Shown here piece after piece: positions 46,216 to 55,016 of a stretch of DNA of 64,000 bases. This DNA is from Calothrix sp. NIES-2098 (GTDB taxonomy: Bacteria > Cyanobacteriota > Cyanobacteriia > Cyanobacteriales > Nostocaceae), in assembly GCA_002368175.1 (NCBI GenBank), contig AP018172.1, positions 7,195,001-7,259,000 on the forward strand, given 5' to 3'. Position 1 is the first letter of the stretch. Every line of letters starts with the position of its first letter. A model generated the notes under the pieces. It was not told the DNA's origin, ran no database searches, and was given only the letters and a program-made list of their open reading frames with translations. A program made the translations under genes and the position numbers.

Positions 46216-47271
46216 GGGATAAAACCCCAATCTGGGCAACCCTAAGGTTTCATCCCAACCCATCATGATATTTAAACACTGAATTGCTTGACCCGCCTGC
46301 CCTTTAATTAGGTTATCGATTGCTGACATGACAATCACGCGTCCGGTGCGCGGGTCAACTTCTATACCTATGTAACAAAGATTGCTGCCGCTAGCCCATT
46401 TTGTTTGCGGATAAATGCCGCTTTCGCAGACTTTTACCCAAGGTGAATTACGGTAAAAAGCATTATAAATTGTCACCATATCATCTCGAACAAGTCCGGG
46501 ATCGCGCAATGTAGCATATACAGTTGCCAAAATTCCCCGCACCATTGGGATGAGATGGGGCGTAAATTGAATTGTGATTTCGTGCCCTGCGAGATCGCTA
46601 CAAATCTGCTCAATTTCTGGAGTGTGACGGTGACGCGCAACTCCGTATGCAGCAAGGGAGTTGTCAGCCTCAGCTAAAAGCATATTGATTTTGGCTTGCC
46701 GTCCCCCGCCAGAGGTACCAGATTTCGCATCGATAATCGCGGTTTCGGGTACAATTAAGCCCTGTTTCAAAAGTGGGGAAAGAGCTAGAAGACTAGCTGT
46801 AGGATAGCAACCAGGACAGCCGACCAGCTGGGCTTCGCTAATGCGATCGCGGTAAAGTTCCGGTAATCCGTATACTGCTGTAGCCGCAGTTGTTTGATCG
46901 CTTCTGTCTTTGCCATACCAAGTGGTATAGGTTGCCAAATCTGTAAATCGATAATCAGCGCTCAGATCTAGTACTTTGCAGCCTTTTTCTATTAGTTTTG
47001 GCGTAATTTGGCAAGCCAGACCATTTGGTAGCGACAGAAATACTGCTTCACAGCGCTGGGCGATGATTTCTGCATCGACCGCCTCTATTGGCAGGCTAAC
47101 TGCATGAGCTAGATGGGGATAGAGATCCGCAAAGGGTTTTCCTGCACTGCTCTCACCGCCTAGATAAACTAGTTCGACTTCTGGATGATCCATCAGTAGT
47201 CGTACTAACTGCACTCCGCCATAGCCTGACGCGCCAACAATCCCAACGGGTACGCGTCCATTTTTGCCCAT
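46213..47271 (-). CDS. argC: N-acetyl-gamma-glutamyl-phosphate reductase
   Basis: The third enzyme of arginine biosynthesis, reducing N-acetylglutamyl phosphate to the semialdehyde with NADPH. The 352 residues show the Rossmann GIVGASGYGG (10-19), LSADYRF, the catalytic Cys155 in GCPGCYPTA, and SGTSGGGRQAKINMLL. Histidine in PHLIPMVRGI is the partner base region. It is a complete type 1 ArgC, isolated from other arg genes as is usual in cyanobacteria. Confidence 0.97.
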   Translation of the reverse strand: MGKNGRVPVGIVGASGYGGVQLVRLLMDHPEVELVYLGGESSAGKPFADLYPHLAHAVSLPIEAVDAEIIAQRCEAVFLSLPNGLACQITPKLIEKGCKVLDLSADYRFTDLATYTTWYGKDRSDQTTAATAVYGLPELYRDRISEAQLVGCPGCYPTASLLALSPLLKQGLIVPETAIIDAKSGTSGGGRQAKINMLLAEADNSLAAYGVARHRHTPEIEQICSDLAGHEITIQFTPHLIPMVRGILATVYATLRDPGLVRDDMVTIYNAFYRNSPWVKVCESGIYPQTKWASGSNLCYIGIEVDPRTGRVIVMSAIDNLIKGQAGQAIQCLNIMMGWDETLGLPRLGFYP

Positions 47272-47699
47272 GATGATAAAATCCTTATCCGCTTTGTTTA
47301 ATTAGTTCTTAGCTATCAACATATCAGCGACCAGATACGTAACGCACAATTAGCCACGGACTAGAGCCGAGGTGTTGGTGGCTCCGCACTTAATAGCGAT
47401 GAGATTCTATGCTCTCACCAAAAGTCAGTTTTTTAGTTTTTTCTTCCCCAGAGTGGGAGTGGCATCTGCTCACAGACTTTGGTAAATAGTTATCAAACAT
47501 TGTGAAAATATCATATTCACGCAATCCTACACGTTGTAGGGGAAGGAATGAGTTTAAAAGTCTACTCTCGCTTTCAGCACTTTGCTGCCACACTTGAGTA
47601 TTAAACCTCAATTTTAGGACAGAAATTTTTGCCATGTTATCAAATCATTGCTAGTGTGCTTCTCTGCCTAATAAAGGAGCTACAATCTAAAAGAAGAAA
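47272..47699. other. Gene-free region between argC and ribBA
   Basis: About 430 bases. A minus-strand frame at 47390-47635 (81 codons) has no ribosome site and atypical composition and is not called. An AAGGAG sequence lies 19-24 bases before the ribBA TTG. No FMN riboswitch was recognised. Confidence 0.5.
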
Positions 47700-49544
47700 T
47701 TGTTAAAAAAATTTACTTTTGGTAGCTGGAAATCCTCTGTGTCAAAGCCTAAGACTAAACGGCAGTCGCAAGCCACTCCCCTAAACTCTAGCGACCAGAG
47801 CGCTGGGGTGGCTCCTCAAGTAGAGAAAGCCTTGAACCAATCGCCTGAGTCGGAAACTCTTGCTACAGCGTCAACTCATAACGGCGCTAGCTCATCTTTT
47901 AAGTTTGATTCCATTGACGCGGCTTTAGCAGATTTAAAAGCTGGTCGTGTCATCGTCGTGGTAGATGACGAAAATCGCGAAAACGAAGGCGACTTGATTT
48001 GTGCTGCCCAGTTTGCCACACCCGACACGATCAATTTCATGGCGGTGGAAGCAAGAGGGCTGATTTGTCTGGCAATGACAGGCGATCGCCTAGATGAACT
48101 GGACTTACCATTAATGGTGAGCAATATTACAGACACTAACCAAACAGCTTTTACTGTCAGCATTGACGCTGGCCCTCATTTGGGAGTGTCTACCGGCATC
48201 TCAGCCGAAGACCGCGCGCGTACTATTCAAGTTACTCTTAACCCAGCAACCAAACCTTTAGATTTACGTCGTCCCGGTCATATTTTTCCAATTCGTGCCA
48301 AAGCCGGAGGCGTACTCAAACGCGCAGGACATACAGAAGCGGCGGTAGACTTATCTCGATTAGCAGGGTTATATCCGGCTGGGGTAATTTGTGAAATTCA
48401 AAACCCTGATGGTTCGATGGCGCGCTTGCCGCAGCTAATCGAGTATGCTCAAAGTCACAATCTCAAAATTATCAGTATTGCTGATTTAATCAGTTATCGT
48501 CTCCAGCACGATCGCCTAGTTACCCGCGAAAGCATTGCCGATTTACCCACCCAGTTCGGTCACTTCAAAATCTACGCTTACCGTCATACCTTAGATAATT
48601 CTGAACACGTTGCCATTGTCAAAGGCGATCCCGAAAACTTCAAAAACGAGCCAGTGATGGTGCGGATGCATTCAGAATGTTTAACTGGCGATGCTTTGGG
48701 TTCTTTGCGCTGCGATTGTCGGATGCAGTTGCAAGCAGCGTTAAAAATGATTGAAAGTGCGGGTCAAGGTGTAGTAGTCTACCTGCGTCAAGAAGGACGG
48801 GGAATTGGCTTGATTAACAAGCTGAAAGCCTATTCCTTACAAGATATGGGTTTGGATACAGTGGAGGCGAACGAGCGTTTGGGATTCGCCGCCGATCTGC
48901 GAGACTACGGGATGGGCGCACAAATGCTCATGGATTTGGGCGTGAAACAGATTCGCCTAATTACCAATAATCCCCGCAAAATTGCTGGGGTCAAGGGCTA
49001 TAGTTTGGAAGTAGTCGATCGCGTGCCCTTATTGATTGAGGCTAATGACTACAATTCCTATTACCTAGCGACTAAGGCGAAAAAGCTGGGTCATATGCTG
49101 TTGCAAACCTATTTGGTAACAGTAGCAATTCATTGGCAGGACGATCCCCAATCGGTAACGCAACGCTATGAACGCTTAGAAAAAATTCGGCATTTAGCGA
49201 AAACTCATGACCTTTTGCTGCAAGAAGAAGCACGACCATTAGCGATCGCTCTATTTGACAAGCCTTCCTTAACAGTACACTTAGGTTTCGATCAACCGAA
49301 AGTGGCTGATTGTGATTGGTATCGGCAGCAAGGTCATCCTTACCTGCAAGCAATCTGTCAAATTCTTGACCAACTAGCAACTTTACCTTATATCCAAAAG
49401 CTAGAATTTCTAATTTCTGCTGGTAGCGATCCCTTAAGCAATCTGCAAGTCCAACTCGATCGGCAGACTTTTGAGACTAATACCCTACCTTCTGCAATTT
49501 GCGATCGCCTAGAAACTCAGCAAATCTATAGTTTTAGCAAATAA
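47700..49544 (+). CDS. ribBA: Bifunctional riboflavin synthesis protein RibBA
   Basis: Two fused enzymes of riboflavin synthesis. Residues about 68-268 are 3,4-dihydroxy-2-butanone-4-phosphate synthase (DDENRENEGDL 89-99, GHTEAAVDLSRLAGL). Residues about 285-470 are GTP cyclohydrolase II with zinc ligands Cys327, Cys338 and Cys340 (HSECLTGDALGSLRCDC) and RQEGRGIGL. A C-terminal extension of about 140 residues without a known function follows, and a hydrophilic N-terminal extension of about 65. The frame opens at TTG 47700; the true start could be downstream because the extension is low in complexity and no good Shine-Dalgarno sequence stands at the TTG. Confidence 0.95.
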   Translation: MLKKFTFGSWKSSVSKPKTKRQSQATPLNSSDQSAGVAPQVEKALNQSPESETLATASTHNGASSSFKFDSIDAALADLKAGRVIVVVDDENRENEGDLICAAQFATPDTINFMAVEARGLICLAMTGDRLDELDLPLMVSNITDTNQTAFTVSIDAGPHLGVSTGISAEDRARTIQVTLNPATKPLDLRRPGHIFPIRAKAGGVLKRAGHTEAAVDLSRLAGLYPAGVICEIQNPDGSMARLPQLIEYAQSHNLKIISIADLISYRLQHDRLVTRESIADLPTQFGHFKIYAYRHTLDNSEHVAIVKGDPENFKNEPVMVRMHSECLTGDALGSLRCDCRMQLQAALKMIESAGQGVVVYLRQEGRGIGLINKLKAYSLQDMGLDTVEANERLGFAADLRDYGMGAQMLMDLGVKQIRLITNNPRKIAGVKGYSLEVVDRVPLLIEANDYNSYYLATKAKKLGHMLLQTYLVTVAIHWQDDPQSVTQRYERLEKIRHLAKTHDLLLQEEARPLAIALFDKPSLTVHLGFDQPKVADCDWYRQQGHPYLQAICQILDQLATLPYIQKLEFLISAGSDPLSNLQVQLDRQTFETNTLPSAICDRLETQQIYSFSK

Positions 49545-49556
49545 TAATTTCCTTTG

Positions 49557-49614
49557 AAATCTCACATGAAGATGCTCAAGTTTTCTCATAAATTGGCATC
49601 TTGATGTGAGATTT
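49557..49614. terminator. Bidirectional terminator between ribBA and amidase gene
   Basis: A 19-base stem with one mismatch (49557-49575 with 49596-49614) and a 20-base loop, with T-rich sequence on the plus side and AAATTATT (T-rich when read on minus) on the other. It lies between two convergent genes and can serve both. Confidence 0.85.
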
Positions 49615-50499
49615 TTATCTATTTACCCTATTGACTGGTCTTAACTGACGATAGGTATTAAGTAAATTGAAGAACTCGTTAAAATCAAAACTTATGGGGT
49701 CAACTCTTTGACCCGATCTATCTACAGCGCGATGAGTAGTAATGCGATCCTCTGGAACTTGACTTTGAGCGATTAACCAAGCTAGAGAATGATATTGAGC
49801 CTCTGTATAGCCGCTGTGAGTTTGTATTTTGTTATCTCCCCAAGCCTCTGGCGGTGTTTCTAAAGAAACATGATAGGCAAAGTTATTTACCGATGATGGC
49901 AAATTAGGGTTAGTTTTGACAGTTTCAGCACCATTAGGCCCGTTAAACACTGAGTTACCTGCACCAAAGGCGCGCTTTTCTGGGGGAATGAGATAAACCA
50001 GCGTCCCATCGCGCTTAATTAATGTGTGATAACTAGCTTGGATATTTTCATTATCATGAGGCGTTTGAAAAAAATTAATAGCGCTGGATGCAGAGTTACT
50101 AGTTTCATGCAGTACTATTATCGGTTGATTCCGTACAGGTACGCCATTAATATCTGTAGCATAGCGATCGCCGTAGTTGCTTGGATCTACAGGCGCTATT
50201 TCATATCGAGGTTTGTATCTGGCAAAAGCTTCAGTAGTGCTATACCTTGCTACAGAACGACTCGGCTGACTCTGACTCTTTTTGACTCGCGATTTCAGCA
50301 CGTTCTGAGATTCGCTACTGGGGTTTTTTGCAGATTGTAATTGCGCCTTGGGATACTCACTCCAGGCTATAGCCTCTGGGATTGATGTTGCTGTATTGTT
50401 CTGTGGTTTTGTAACTTTCCCGGCAAACAACGCCAAAATTAGAGTGGCGAACAATAGAAAAATCAGCATGACTTTAGTCGCCCATTCTCTAAATCTCAT
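49615..50499 (-). CDS. N-acetylmuramoyl-L-alanine amidase (Amidase_2 type)
   Basis: A 294-residue periplasmic peptidoglycan hydrolase with an N-terminal membrane anchor or signal (about residues 8-27). After a Ser/Gln-rich linker comes an Amidase_2 (PGRP-like) domain from about 120: PIIVLHETSN with the first zinc His, ASYHTLIKRDGTLVYLIPPEKRAFGAGNS, and THRAVDRSGQRVDP with the second His/Asp region. The fold suggests cleavage of the amide between MurNAc and L-Ala, with a possible role in septal remodelling or filament cell-cell passages. It is single; convergent with ribBA. Confidence 0.85.
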   Translation of the reverse strand: MRFREWATKVMLIFLLFATLILALFAGKVTKPQNNTATSIPEAIAWSEYPKAQLQSAKNPSSESQNVLKSRVKKSQSQPSRSVARYSTTEAFARYKPRYEIAPVDPSNYGDRYATDINGVPVRNQPIIVLHETSNSASSAINFFQTPHDNENIQASYHTLIKRDGTLVYLIPPEKRAFGAGNSVFNGPNGAETVKTNPNLPSSVNNFAYHVSLETPPEAWGDNKIQTHSGYTEAQYHSLAWLIAQSQVPEDRITTHRAVDRSGQRVDPISFDFNEFFNLLNTYRQLRPVNRVNR

Positions 50500-50768
50500 T
50501 TTTTTATACTTAATAAAACAGCTAATAGTAATCTTAATATCTTGATATTACTGAAAAATAGGCTACTGGTATACTTGTCAAACTTCAGTAATTTTGTTAA
50601 ACCATTCCTCTATCTTTAGAGTGATGGGTATGTTGGTGTGGTACATAAATTAACGTGAGTATCGACGGGTAAAAAATAGATTTATGTAAATTTATTTAAA
50701 AAAATAGTTTTATCTATTTGCTTTTTCACACAATATATTTAACCTTATTTAAGTAATTTGTTCTCCTT

Positions 50769-51338
50769 ATGGAAGAATCTCTCTCTGGTAATAGCAAAAT
50801 TCCAGTGAGGGAAAAAACGCGACGGAATTTCTTAGTCTACCTCGTCGGTAGTAGTCTCACCTCGATCGCGATCGGATATATCTTTCCAAAACCTAGCCAG
50901 AGTCGTGAGGTAGATTTAGAAACTCTTTGCTCGTTTTACCCGCACAATTCGCGTTGTCAAAATTATCTTCCAGGCGTTGAAGCGCAAGATACTAATAGTA
51001 AAGCGATTAAGGTTGATGCACTATTAGCCACCGCAACTCCCGGAATTCCCATTCCTGTTCATGGATTGCCAAATGATAGCGTCGATTATCTCATTATTAA
51101 AGACGGGCCACAAATTGCTGAGTATGCTATCAGTCCGATTTGCACTCATTTAGGATGCACAGTTAAGTGGAATACTGAAAAAAACCGCTTTATCTGCCCT
51201 TGTCATGGATCTCAATATGATTCTTTAGGGCGAGTTGTTCACGGCCCGGCTAGGCGTTCTTTGCCACTGATTACAGTAGTAGTCAAGCAAAATCAAGTTC
51301 GTCTGGTTGGAACTAAGCCTGCAATCGATCCTCGTTAA
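50769..51338 (+). CDS. Rieske [2Fe-2S] protein (PetC-like)
   Basis: A 189-residue Rieske iron-sulfur protein. The cluster ligands are in CTHLGC (125-130) and CPCHGS (143-148), as in the cytochrome b6f Rieske subunit. The N-terminus has a twin-arginine motif (R18-R19 in TRRNFLVYLVG) and a single hydrophobic segment, so it is Tat-exported or anchored. Extra cysteines occur at residues 54 and 63. It is alone, without petA beside it as for the main petC; it looks like a divergent, minor PetC-type protein. The precise redox partner is unknown. Confidence 0.8.
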   Translation: MEESLSGNSKIPVREKTRRNFLVYLVGSSLTSIAIGYIFPKPSQSREVDLETLCSFYPHNSRCQNYLPGVEAQDTNSKAIKVDALLATATPGIPIPVHGLPNDSVDYLIIKDGPQIAEYAISPICTHLGCTVKWNTEKNRFICPCHGSQYDSLGRVVHGPARRSLPLITVVVKQNQVRLVGTKPAIDPR

Positions 51339-51397
51339 TTTGCTAAGAGTATTGATGAATTTAGCTCTTTAACTTTGGGTGCATCTCAGTTTCGATC

Positions 51398-51460
51398 GAC
51401 GCCCACAGGCAATAAGCCTGGAGCTATAAATATAAAGCCTGCGTAGGCAGGCTTTGTCCG
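51398..51460. repeat. Interspersed repeat with AAAGCCTGC hairpin
   Basis: GCAATAAGCCTGGAGCTATA is followed by a perfect 9-base-pair hairpin AAAGCCTGC-GTAG-GCAGGCTTT (51434-51455). It is the same family as the degenerate copy at 5246-5300. It lies after the Rieske gene and may also act as its terminator. Confidence 0.7.
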
Positions 51461-51571
51461 TTTAGCAATACCCTTCTAGAGTATTGATTAAAAAAGTGGG
51501 ATGCTCCCCTCGACTTTTCTATAGATCGGATATTTTTTATGCGCAATATTTCAGTTTTGTAGTTGTCAAAA

Positions 51572-52183
51572 CTATAAACCATCCCACTGAAATTCAGCTA
51601 ACAATAACAAGCATAAAGCCATAAAAGCACCCGTACTGAGAAACTGCCAAGGCGCAATATAAGGCAAAATAAAAATTAATAATAAGTGCAGTATACCTGT
51701 AAAAATCAAGGCACGCGATCGCACCCCTAATCCAGTGCAAATATATCCCAGCGTGCTTAATCCTAACCATAAGGGGCAAAGATTTAATAAGATATCAGCC
51801 CACCCTAAATAAATACTTAAATCCGTTAATATCACTCCCAATAACATCAAGATTACCCAGCAGAATAGTACCCATTTAACTTGCCTGACTTGTACCCAGT
51901 AACTAGTCCAAGCTACCATTGCGATAGTGCCAATAAAACTGAGGATTGACCATAAAGTAGCTTGTAAACTCCAACTAATAGGAAGAAATTGGGCAGTTAC
52001 AAATATTGGGAGTAGTAACAAACTCCAAAGAATGCAGGCTCGATCGACACGAGTGTAAAAAGTAGAATAAAGCCGAATTTTACCGATTTGCCAGTTAACA
52101 TACCAAAGTCCTTCTAGTTCGTCAATTGCTCTAGTTGGCTGTTTGCGGCATAAAGGTGGTTGTGAATAATTAAAAAATGACAT
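51572..52183 (-). CDS. Multi-span membrane protein of unknown function
   Basis: A 203-residue protein with about six hydrophobic segments after a polar N-terminal 45 residues (MSFFNYSQPPLCRKQPTRAIDELEGLWYVNWQIG). No catalytic motif is visible. I chose ATG 52183; the open frame to TTG 52204 adds only seven residues. The family is not recognised; it looks like a conserved cyanobacterial membrane protein. It reads in the same direction as the phytol kinase gene but is separated by a terminator. Confidence 0.6.
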   Translation of the reverse strand: MSFFNYSQPPLCRKQPTRAIDELEGLWYVNWQIGKIRLYSTFYTRVDRACILWSLLLLPIFVTAQFLPISWSLQATLWSILSFIGTIAMVAWTSYWVQVRQVKWVLFCWVILMLLGVILTDLSIYLGWADILLNLCPLWLGLSTLGYICTGLGVRSRALIFTGILHLLLIFILPYIAPWQFLSTGAFMALCLLLLAEFQWDGL

Positions 52184-52334
52184 TTTAAAATTTTTTAATA
52201 GCAAAGAGTTATATTTTTTCTAGCTAAAATAATTTCTCACTTAATCTCTCTTGGGTGAGAAATTTAGCTATGTTATATTCTCTATCAGGTTGCAAATCTG
52301 TAATTTGTTTTACAGAAAATTGCCAAAAACAAAT

Positions 52335-52368
52335 AAACCCTCTGGAAGAAGTTTTCTTCAGAAGGTTT
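52335..52368 (-). terminator. Hairpin terminator downstream of the phytol kinase gene
   Basis: AAACCCTCTGGAAGAA pairs with TTCTTCAGAAGGTTT around a short loop (G-U pairs allowed). On the minus strand it is followed by ATTTGTTTTTGG. It lies 140 bases after the stop of the minus-strand gene ending at 52508. Confidence 0.7.
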
Positions 52369-52507
52369 AGTGTTAAACTTTTATAAAAAATTTGACTTAA
52401 TATTTCTACAAAATTACCAGGCTAGATTGAGATAATTTAACGAATAAATCCATAATTTTATTGCATATTTATTAATAATTATTAACTGCGTTATGCTTCA
52501 TTTCCTT

Positions 52508-53215
52508 TTACTGAAGTGGAAGTCGCTGAATTAAGAAAAATGCTAAAGCCGCACTACCTAGAGGAACGGTCAAATTATCAATACCTAGAAACGAAAATGC
52601 TTCTAAACCAGTAGCGACAACTGCCACTATTAAAGCTACTACCCAAGTTTGCCAAATATTGCCTTGAACACCGAGCAAAACTAAACTACTCACAAGCCAA
52701 CTAACCAGGGTCATCGTCAAAGAACCTTCCCAGCTTTTTTGTAAGCCAAACACTTTATACTTATGTTTGCCAAAGCGTTGACCAATTAGCGCTGCTAGTC
52801 CATCTCCCCAGGTCATCACCAAAATTCCTAAAGCTGCATACTGCGGTTGTTGCAAGTACCAGAAGCAGCCAACTAAAATACCGAAACTGACAGAGTAAAA
52901 AAATGTCCCCAAACTTTGACGACCAACACTATTAATACCTGGGAGAATCGGAAAGCGGTAAGACAACAAAGTGACAGCGCTAGCTAGAATTGAAGCTGTA
53001 ATGCCTATACTTGCAGGAATATTTAACCACCAAGCTAACAAAATCACATTGCCAGTACCAATATGAACTATCTTGCGGACAATTTCTGGATCTTTATGGG
53101 CAAAGCGATTAACTCCCCAGGCGATCGCTAAAATAAATAACACCCAAACCGCAACGATCGCAATTTGTAGCCATAAAGGAGAAATGGAATCTAAATCAGG
53201 AAATGTACTCACCAA
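52508..53215 (-). CDS. Phytol/polyprenol kinase-like protein (VTE5/DGK1 family)
   Basis: A 235-residue integral membrane kinase of the SEC59/DGK1/VTE5 family, which uses CTP to phosphorylate phytol or related prenols for tocopherol and chlorophyll recycling. About six hydrophobic helices are present; the family motifs are VRKIVHIGTGN (residues about 44-54), MTWGDGLAALIGQRFGKHKY (metal/nucleotide) and GLQKSWEGSLTM. The length is standard. It is divergent from yidD with 60 bases between, so a shared promoter region is likely. Confidence 0.85.
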   Translation of the reverse strand: MVSTFPDLDSISPLWLQIAIVAVWVLFILAIAWGVNRFAHKDPEIVRKIVHIGTGNVILLAWWLNIPASIGITASILASAVTLLSYRFPILPGINSVGRQSLGTFFYSVSFGILVGCFWYLQQPQYAALGILVMTWGDGLAALIGQRFGKHKYKVFGLQKSWEGSLTMTLVSWLVSSLVLLGVQGNIWQTWVVALIVAVVATGLEAFSFLGIDNLTVPLGSAALAFFLIQRLPLQ

Positions 53216-53276
53216 AAATACTACTAGAAAGAAAATTTAGGCCTTTATTATCACTTTATTAGATTTAGTTGCCGCT

Positions 53277-53516
53277 ATGAAACTATTATTGATTTGGCTG
53301 ATTCGGGGCTACCGAATGTTTATTTCGCCGCTATTTCCGCCAACTTGCCGCTTTCAGCCGACTTGCTCGATGTATACTATGCAAGCAATTGAGAGATTTG
53401 GTGCTTGGCGCGGTACGTGGCTAGGAATTCGTCGCATCTTGCGCTGTCATCCATTTCATCCAGGTGGTTACGATCCCGTACCAGAGGTGGTTGAGAAAAC
53501 AAAAGATTGCTGCTGA
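53277..53516 (+). CDS. yidD: Membrane protein insertion efficiency factor YidD
   Basis: A 79-residue protein that helps the YidC insertase. It has the amphipathic N-terminus KLLLIWLIRGYRMFISPLFPPTCRF, three conserved cysteines (CRFQPTCS and RCHPF) and the HPGGYDPVPE end. Length and motif order match the family. There is no yidC or rnpA gene in the window, so it is detached from the classical rpmH-rnpA-yidD-yidC cluster. Confidence 0.95.
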   Translation: MKLLLIWLIRGYRMFISPLFPPTCRFQPTCSMYTMQAIERFGAWRGTWLGIRRILRCHPFHPGGYDPVPEVVEKTKDCC

Positions 53517-53579
53517 TTTTAGACATTATCTATTCAATTATCTTAGGCTAAAGCCGCGTATCGTATTTTTTCTTAGAAG

Positions 53580-53705
53580 TTGTCCAGAGGAGCCAGTGCG
53601 TTGGGGAGCCACTGCGTTGGACGGGTCTCCCGGCTTGTTCGCTGAAAGCGTTCCCGCAGGGTAGCAAGTGGCGTCGGCTCTGCCGACTTAAAGCAACTGG
53701 CGTTC
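53580..53705. repeat. Interspersed GCCAGTGCGTTGG/TCGGC-type repeat
   Basis: Two copies of CAGTGCGTTGG / CACTGCGTTGG, then GGGTCTCCCGGC, GAAAGCGTTCCCGC and GTCGGCTCTGCCGAC-like palindromes. This compound palindromic repeat is widespread between genes of Nostoc and relatives; it has no coding function. Confidence 0.65.
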
Positions 53706-53760
53706 AAAAGTTCAAACAATGAACTCTTGACCATTAACCTTGACCCTTACTTAGTTAAGA

Positions 53761-54477
53761 ATGAGACCTTATCATCAGATCCCAATCTGCGAGTGTAGCG
53801 AACCATTAGTAGAGATTCCTTTAAAACTATTTGCGGTAGAATCTCCCCATCCTTATGAAAAATTGGGCGCACCTTACGGAATACACTCTCCTTATCATCT
53901 GCGGCAGACTGTAGTTGAAAATTTAATTCAAGCTCAAAATTATTTGCAATTGCTGCATCCTAATTGGTACATCCAAATTTTTGATGCTTATCGTCCTGTA
54001 GCTGTGCAGCAGTTTATGGTAGATTACAGCTTTACCCAAGCCCTAAATCAGAGAGGACTGATTGAGGCGGAGTTATCGTCAAGCCAGCGTCAGGAACTTT
54101 GGGAATTGGTTTATCAAATTTGGGCTGCACCTAGCTTAGATGAAAAAACGCCCCCACCCCATAGTACAGGTGCAGCGGTAGATGTGACGCTAGTAAACGA
54201 TCGCGGGCAAATTTTAGATATGGGTTCAGCGATTGATGAATTGTCAGAGCGATCGCTTCCCGATTACTATGCCAATAGCGAACATCCAGAAGCACAACAA
54301 TATCATACTCACCGCCAGTTATTGCGGGATGTCATGTTAAAAGCTGGATTTCAACGGAACCCTAGAGAATGGTGGCATTTTTCTTTTGGCGATCAAATGT
54401 GGGCTTGGGTAAGTAATCAAACTAATCCGGAGAATTCTTTCACAGCTCGCTATGGGCGTTTTAAAATAGATACCTGA
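53761..54477 (+). CDS. VanX-like D-alanyl-D-alanine dipeptidase (M15D)
   Basis: A 238-residue zinc metallopeptidase of the VanX/DdpX family that hydrolyses D-Ala-D-Ala. Zinc ligands are H134 and D141 in HSTGAAVDVTL, and E-x-x-H in REWWHFSFGD near residue 213-216 holds the catalytic Glu and third ligand. IFDAYRPVAVQQ is the conserved Arg/Tyr substrate motif. No signal peptide is visible. There are no vancomycin-resistance ligase genes nearby, so a cell-wall recycling role is more likely than resistance. Confidence 0.87.
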   Translation: MRPYHQIPICECSEPLVEIPLKLFAVESPHPYEKLGAPYGIHSPYHLRQTVVENLIQAQNYLQLLHPNWYIQIFDAYRPVAVQQFMVDYSFTQALNQRGLIEAELSSSQRQELWELVYQIWAAPSLDEKTPPPHSTGAAVDVTLVNDRGQILDMGSAIDELSERSLPDYYANSEHPEAQQYHTHRQLLRDVMLKAGFQRNPREWWHFSFGDQMWAWVSNQTNPENSFTARYGRFKIDT

Positions 54478-54546
54478 TTTACAGCAGATTTCAGGTAAAT
54501 AAAGTATAGGTGGAAAAATATTTCGAGATATTACTGAGGAGGTTAT

Positions 54547-54993
54547 TTGACCAAGCGTTCATTTGGACTAAAAGCTATTGTTTTTTATAAAGCTTTTACT
54601 GCCGCACTATTGATGGTTACTTCTATAGCTTTATTATTTGCACTAAAAAATTATCAATATCTTGAAGATTTTTCAGATGATTATGTTTTAGAAGGTAAAG
54701 CCAGAATTATTGATTGGATTGTCGAAAAAATACTTAATTTTAATCCTAAAACATTAGCCTTTAGTGGAATTGGTGCCGGACTTTATTCTATTGTAACTGC
54801 CATTGAAGCGATTGGTTTATGGTACGAAAAGCGTTGGGCACATATTTTAGTATTAGTACTAGTAGGTATCAGTATTCCTCCAGAAATTTATGAGTTAATT
54901 AAAGGAATATCTCCGATAAAATTAATCGTATTTCTGATTAATGTCGCAGTGTTCTGGTATTTATTGCGAAATTTCCCCAAGCATAAACATTAG
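54547..54993 (+). CDS. DUF2127 membrane protein
   Basis: A 148-residue membrane protein of the DUF2127 family, with four hydrophobic segments (about residues 10-30, 63-85, 95-112 and 122-140) and the family motif YSIVTAIEAIGLWYEKRWAHILVLVLVGISIPPEIYEL. It starts at TTG 54547, supported by a strong GAGGAGG Shine-Dalgarno sequence at 54536-54542. Function is unknown. It follows the dipeptidase by 69 bases and converges on the FUSC gene. Confidence 0.82.
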   Translation: MTKRSFGLKAIVFYKAFTAALLMVTSIALLFALKNYQYLEDFSDDYVLEGKARIIDWIVEKILNFNPKTLAFSGIGAGLYSIVTAIEAIGLWYEKRWAHILVLVLVGISIPPEIYELIKGISPIKLIVFLINVAVFWYLLRNFPKHKH

Positions 54994-55016
54994 TAAATTT
55001 TTACCTTCTGCCTTTC

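Noticed and set aside
47390..47635. An 81-codon minus-strand frame between argC and ribBA
   Set aside because: No Shine-Dalgarno sequence, unusual composition and no recognisable motif; kept as non-coding.
47272..47699. FMN riboswitch upstream of ribBA
   Set aside because: I could not find the conserved RFN-box segments; an AAGGAG sequence is the only visible signal.
53761..54477. Vancomycin-resistance operon
   Set aside because: Only the VanX-like dipeptidase is present; no vanA/vanH-like ligase or dehydrogenase gene is adjacent.
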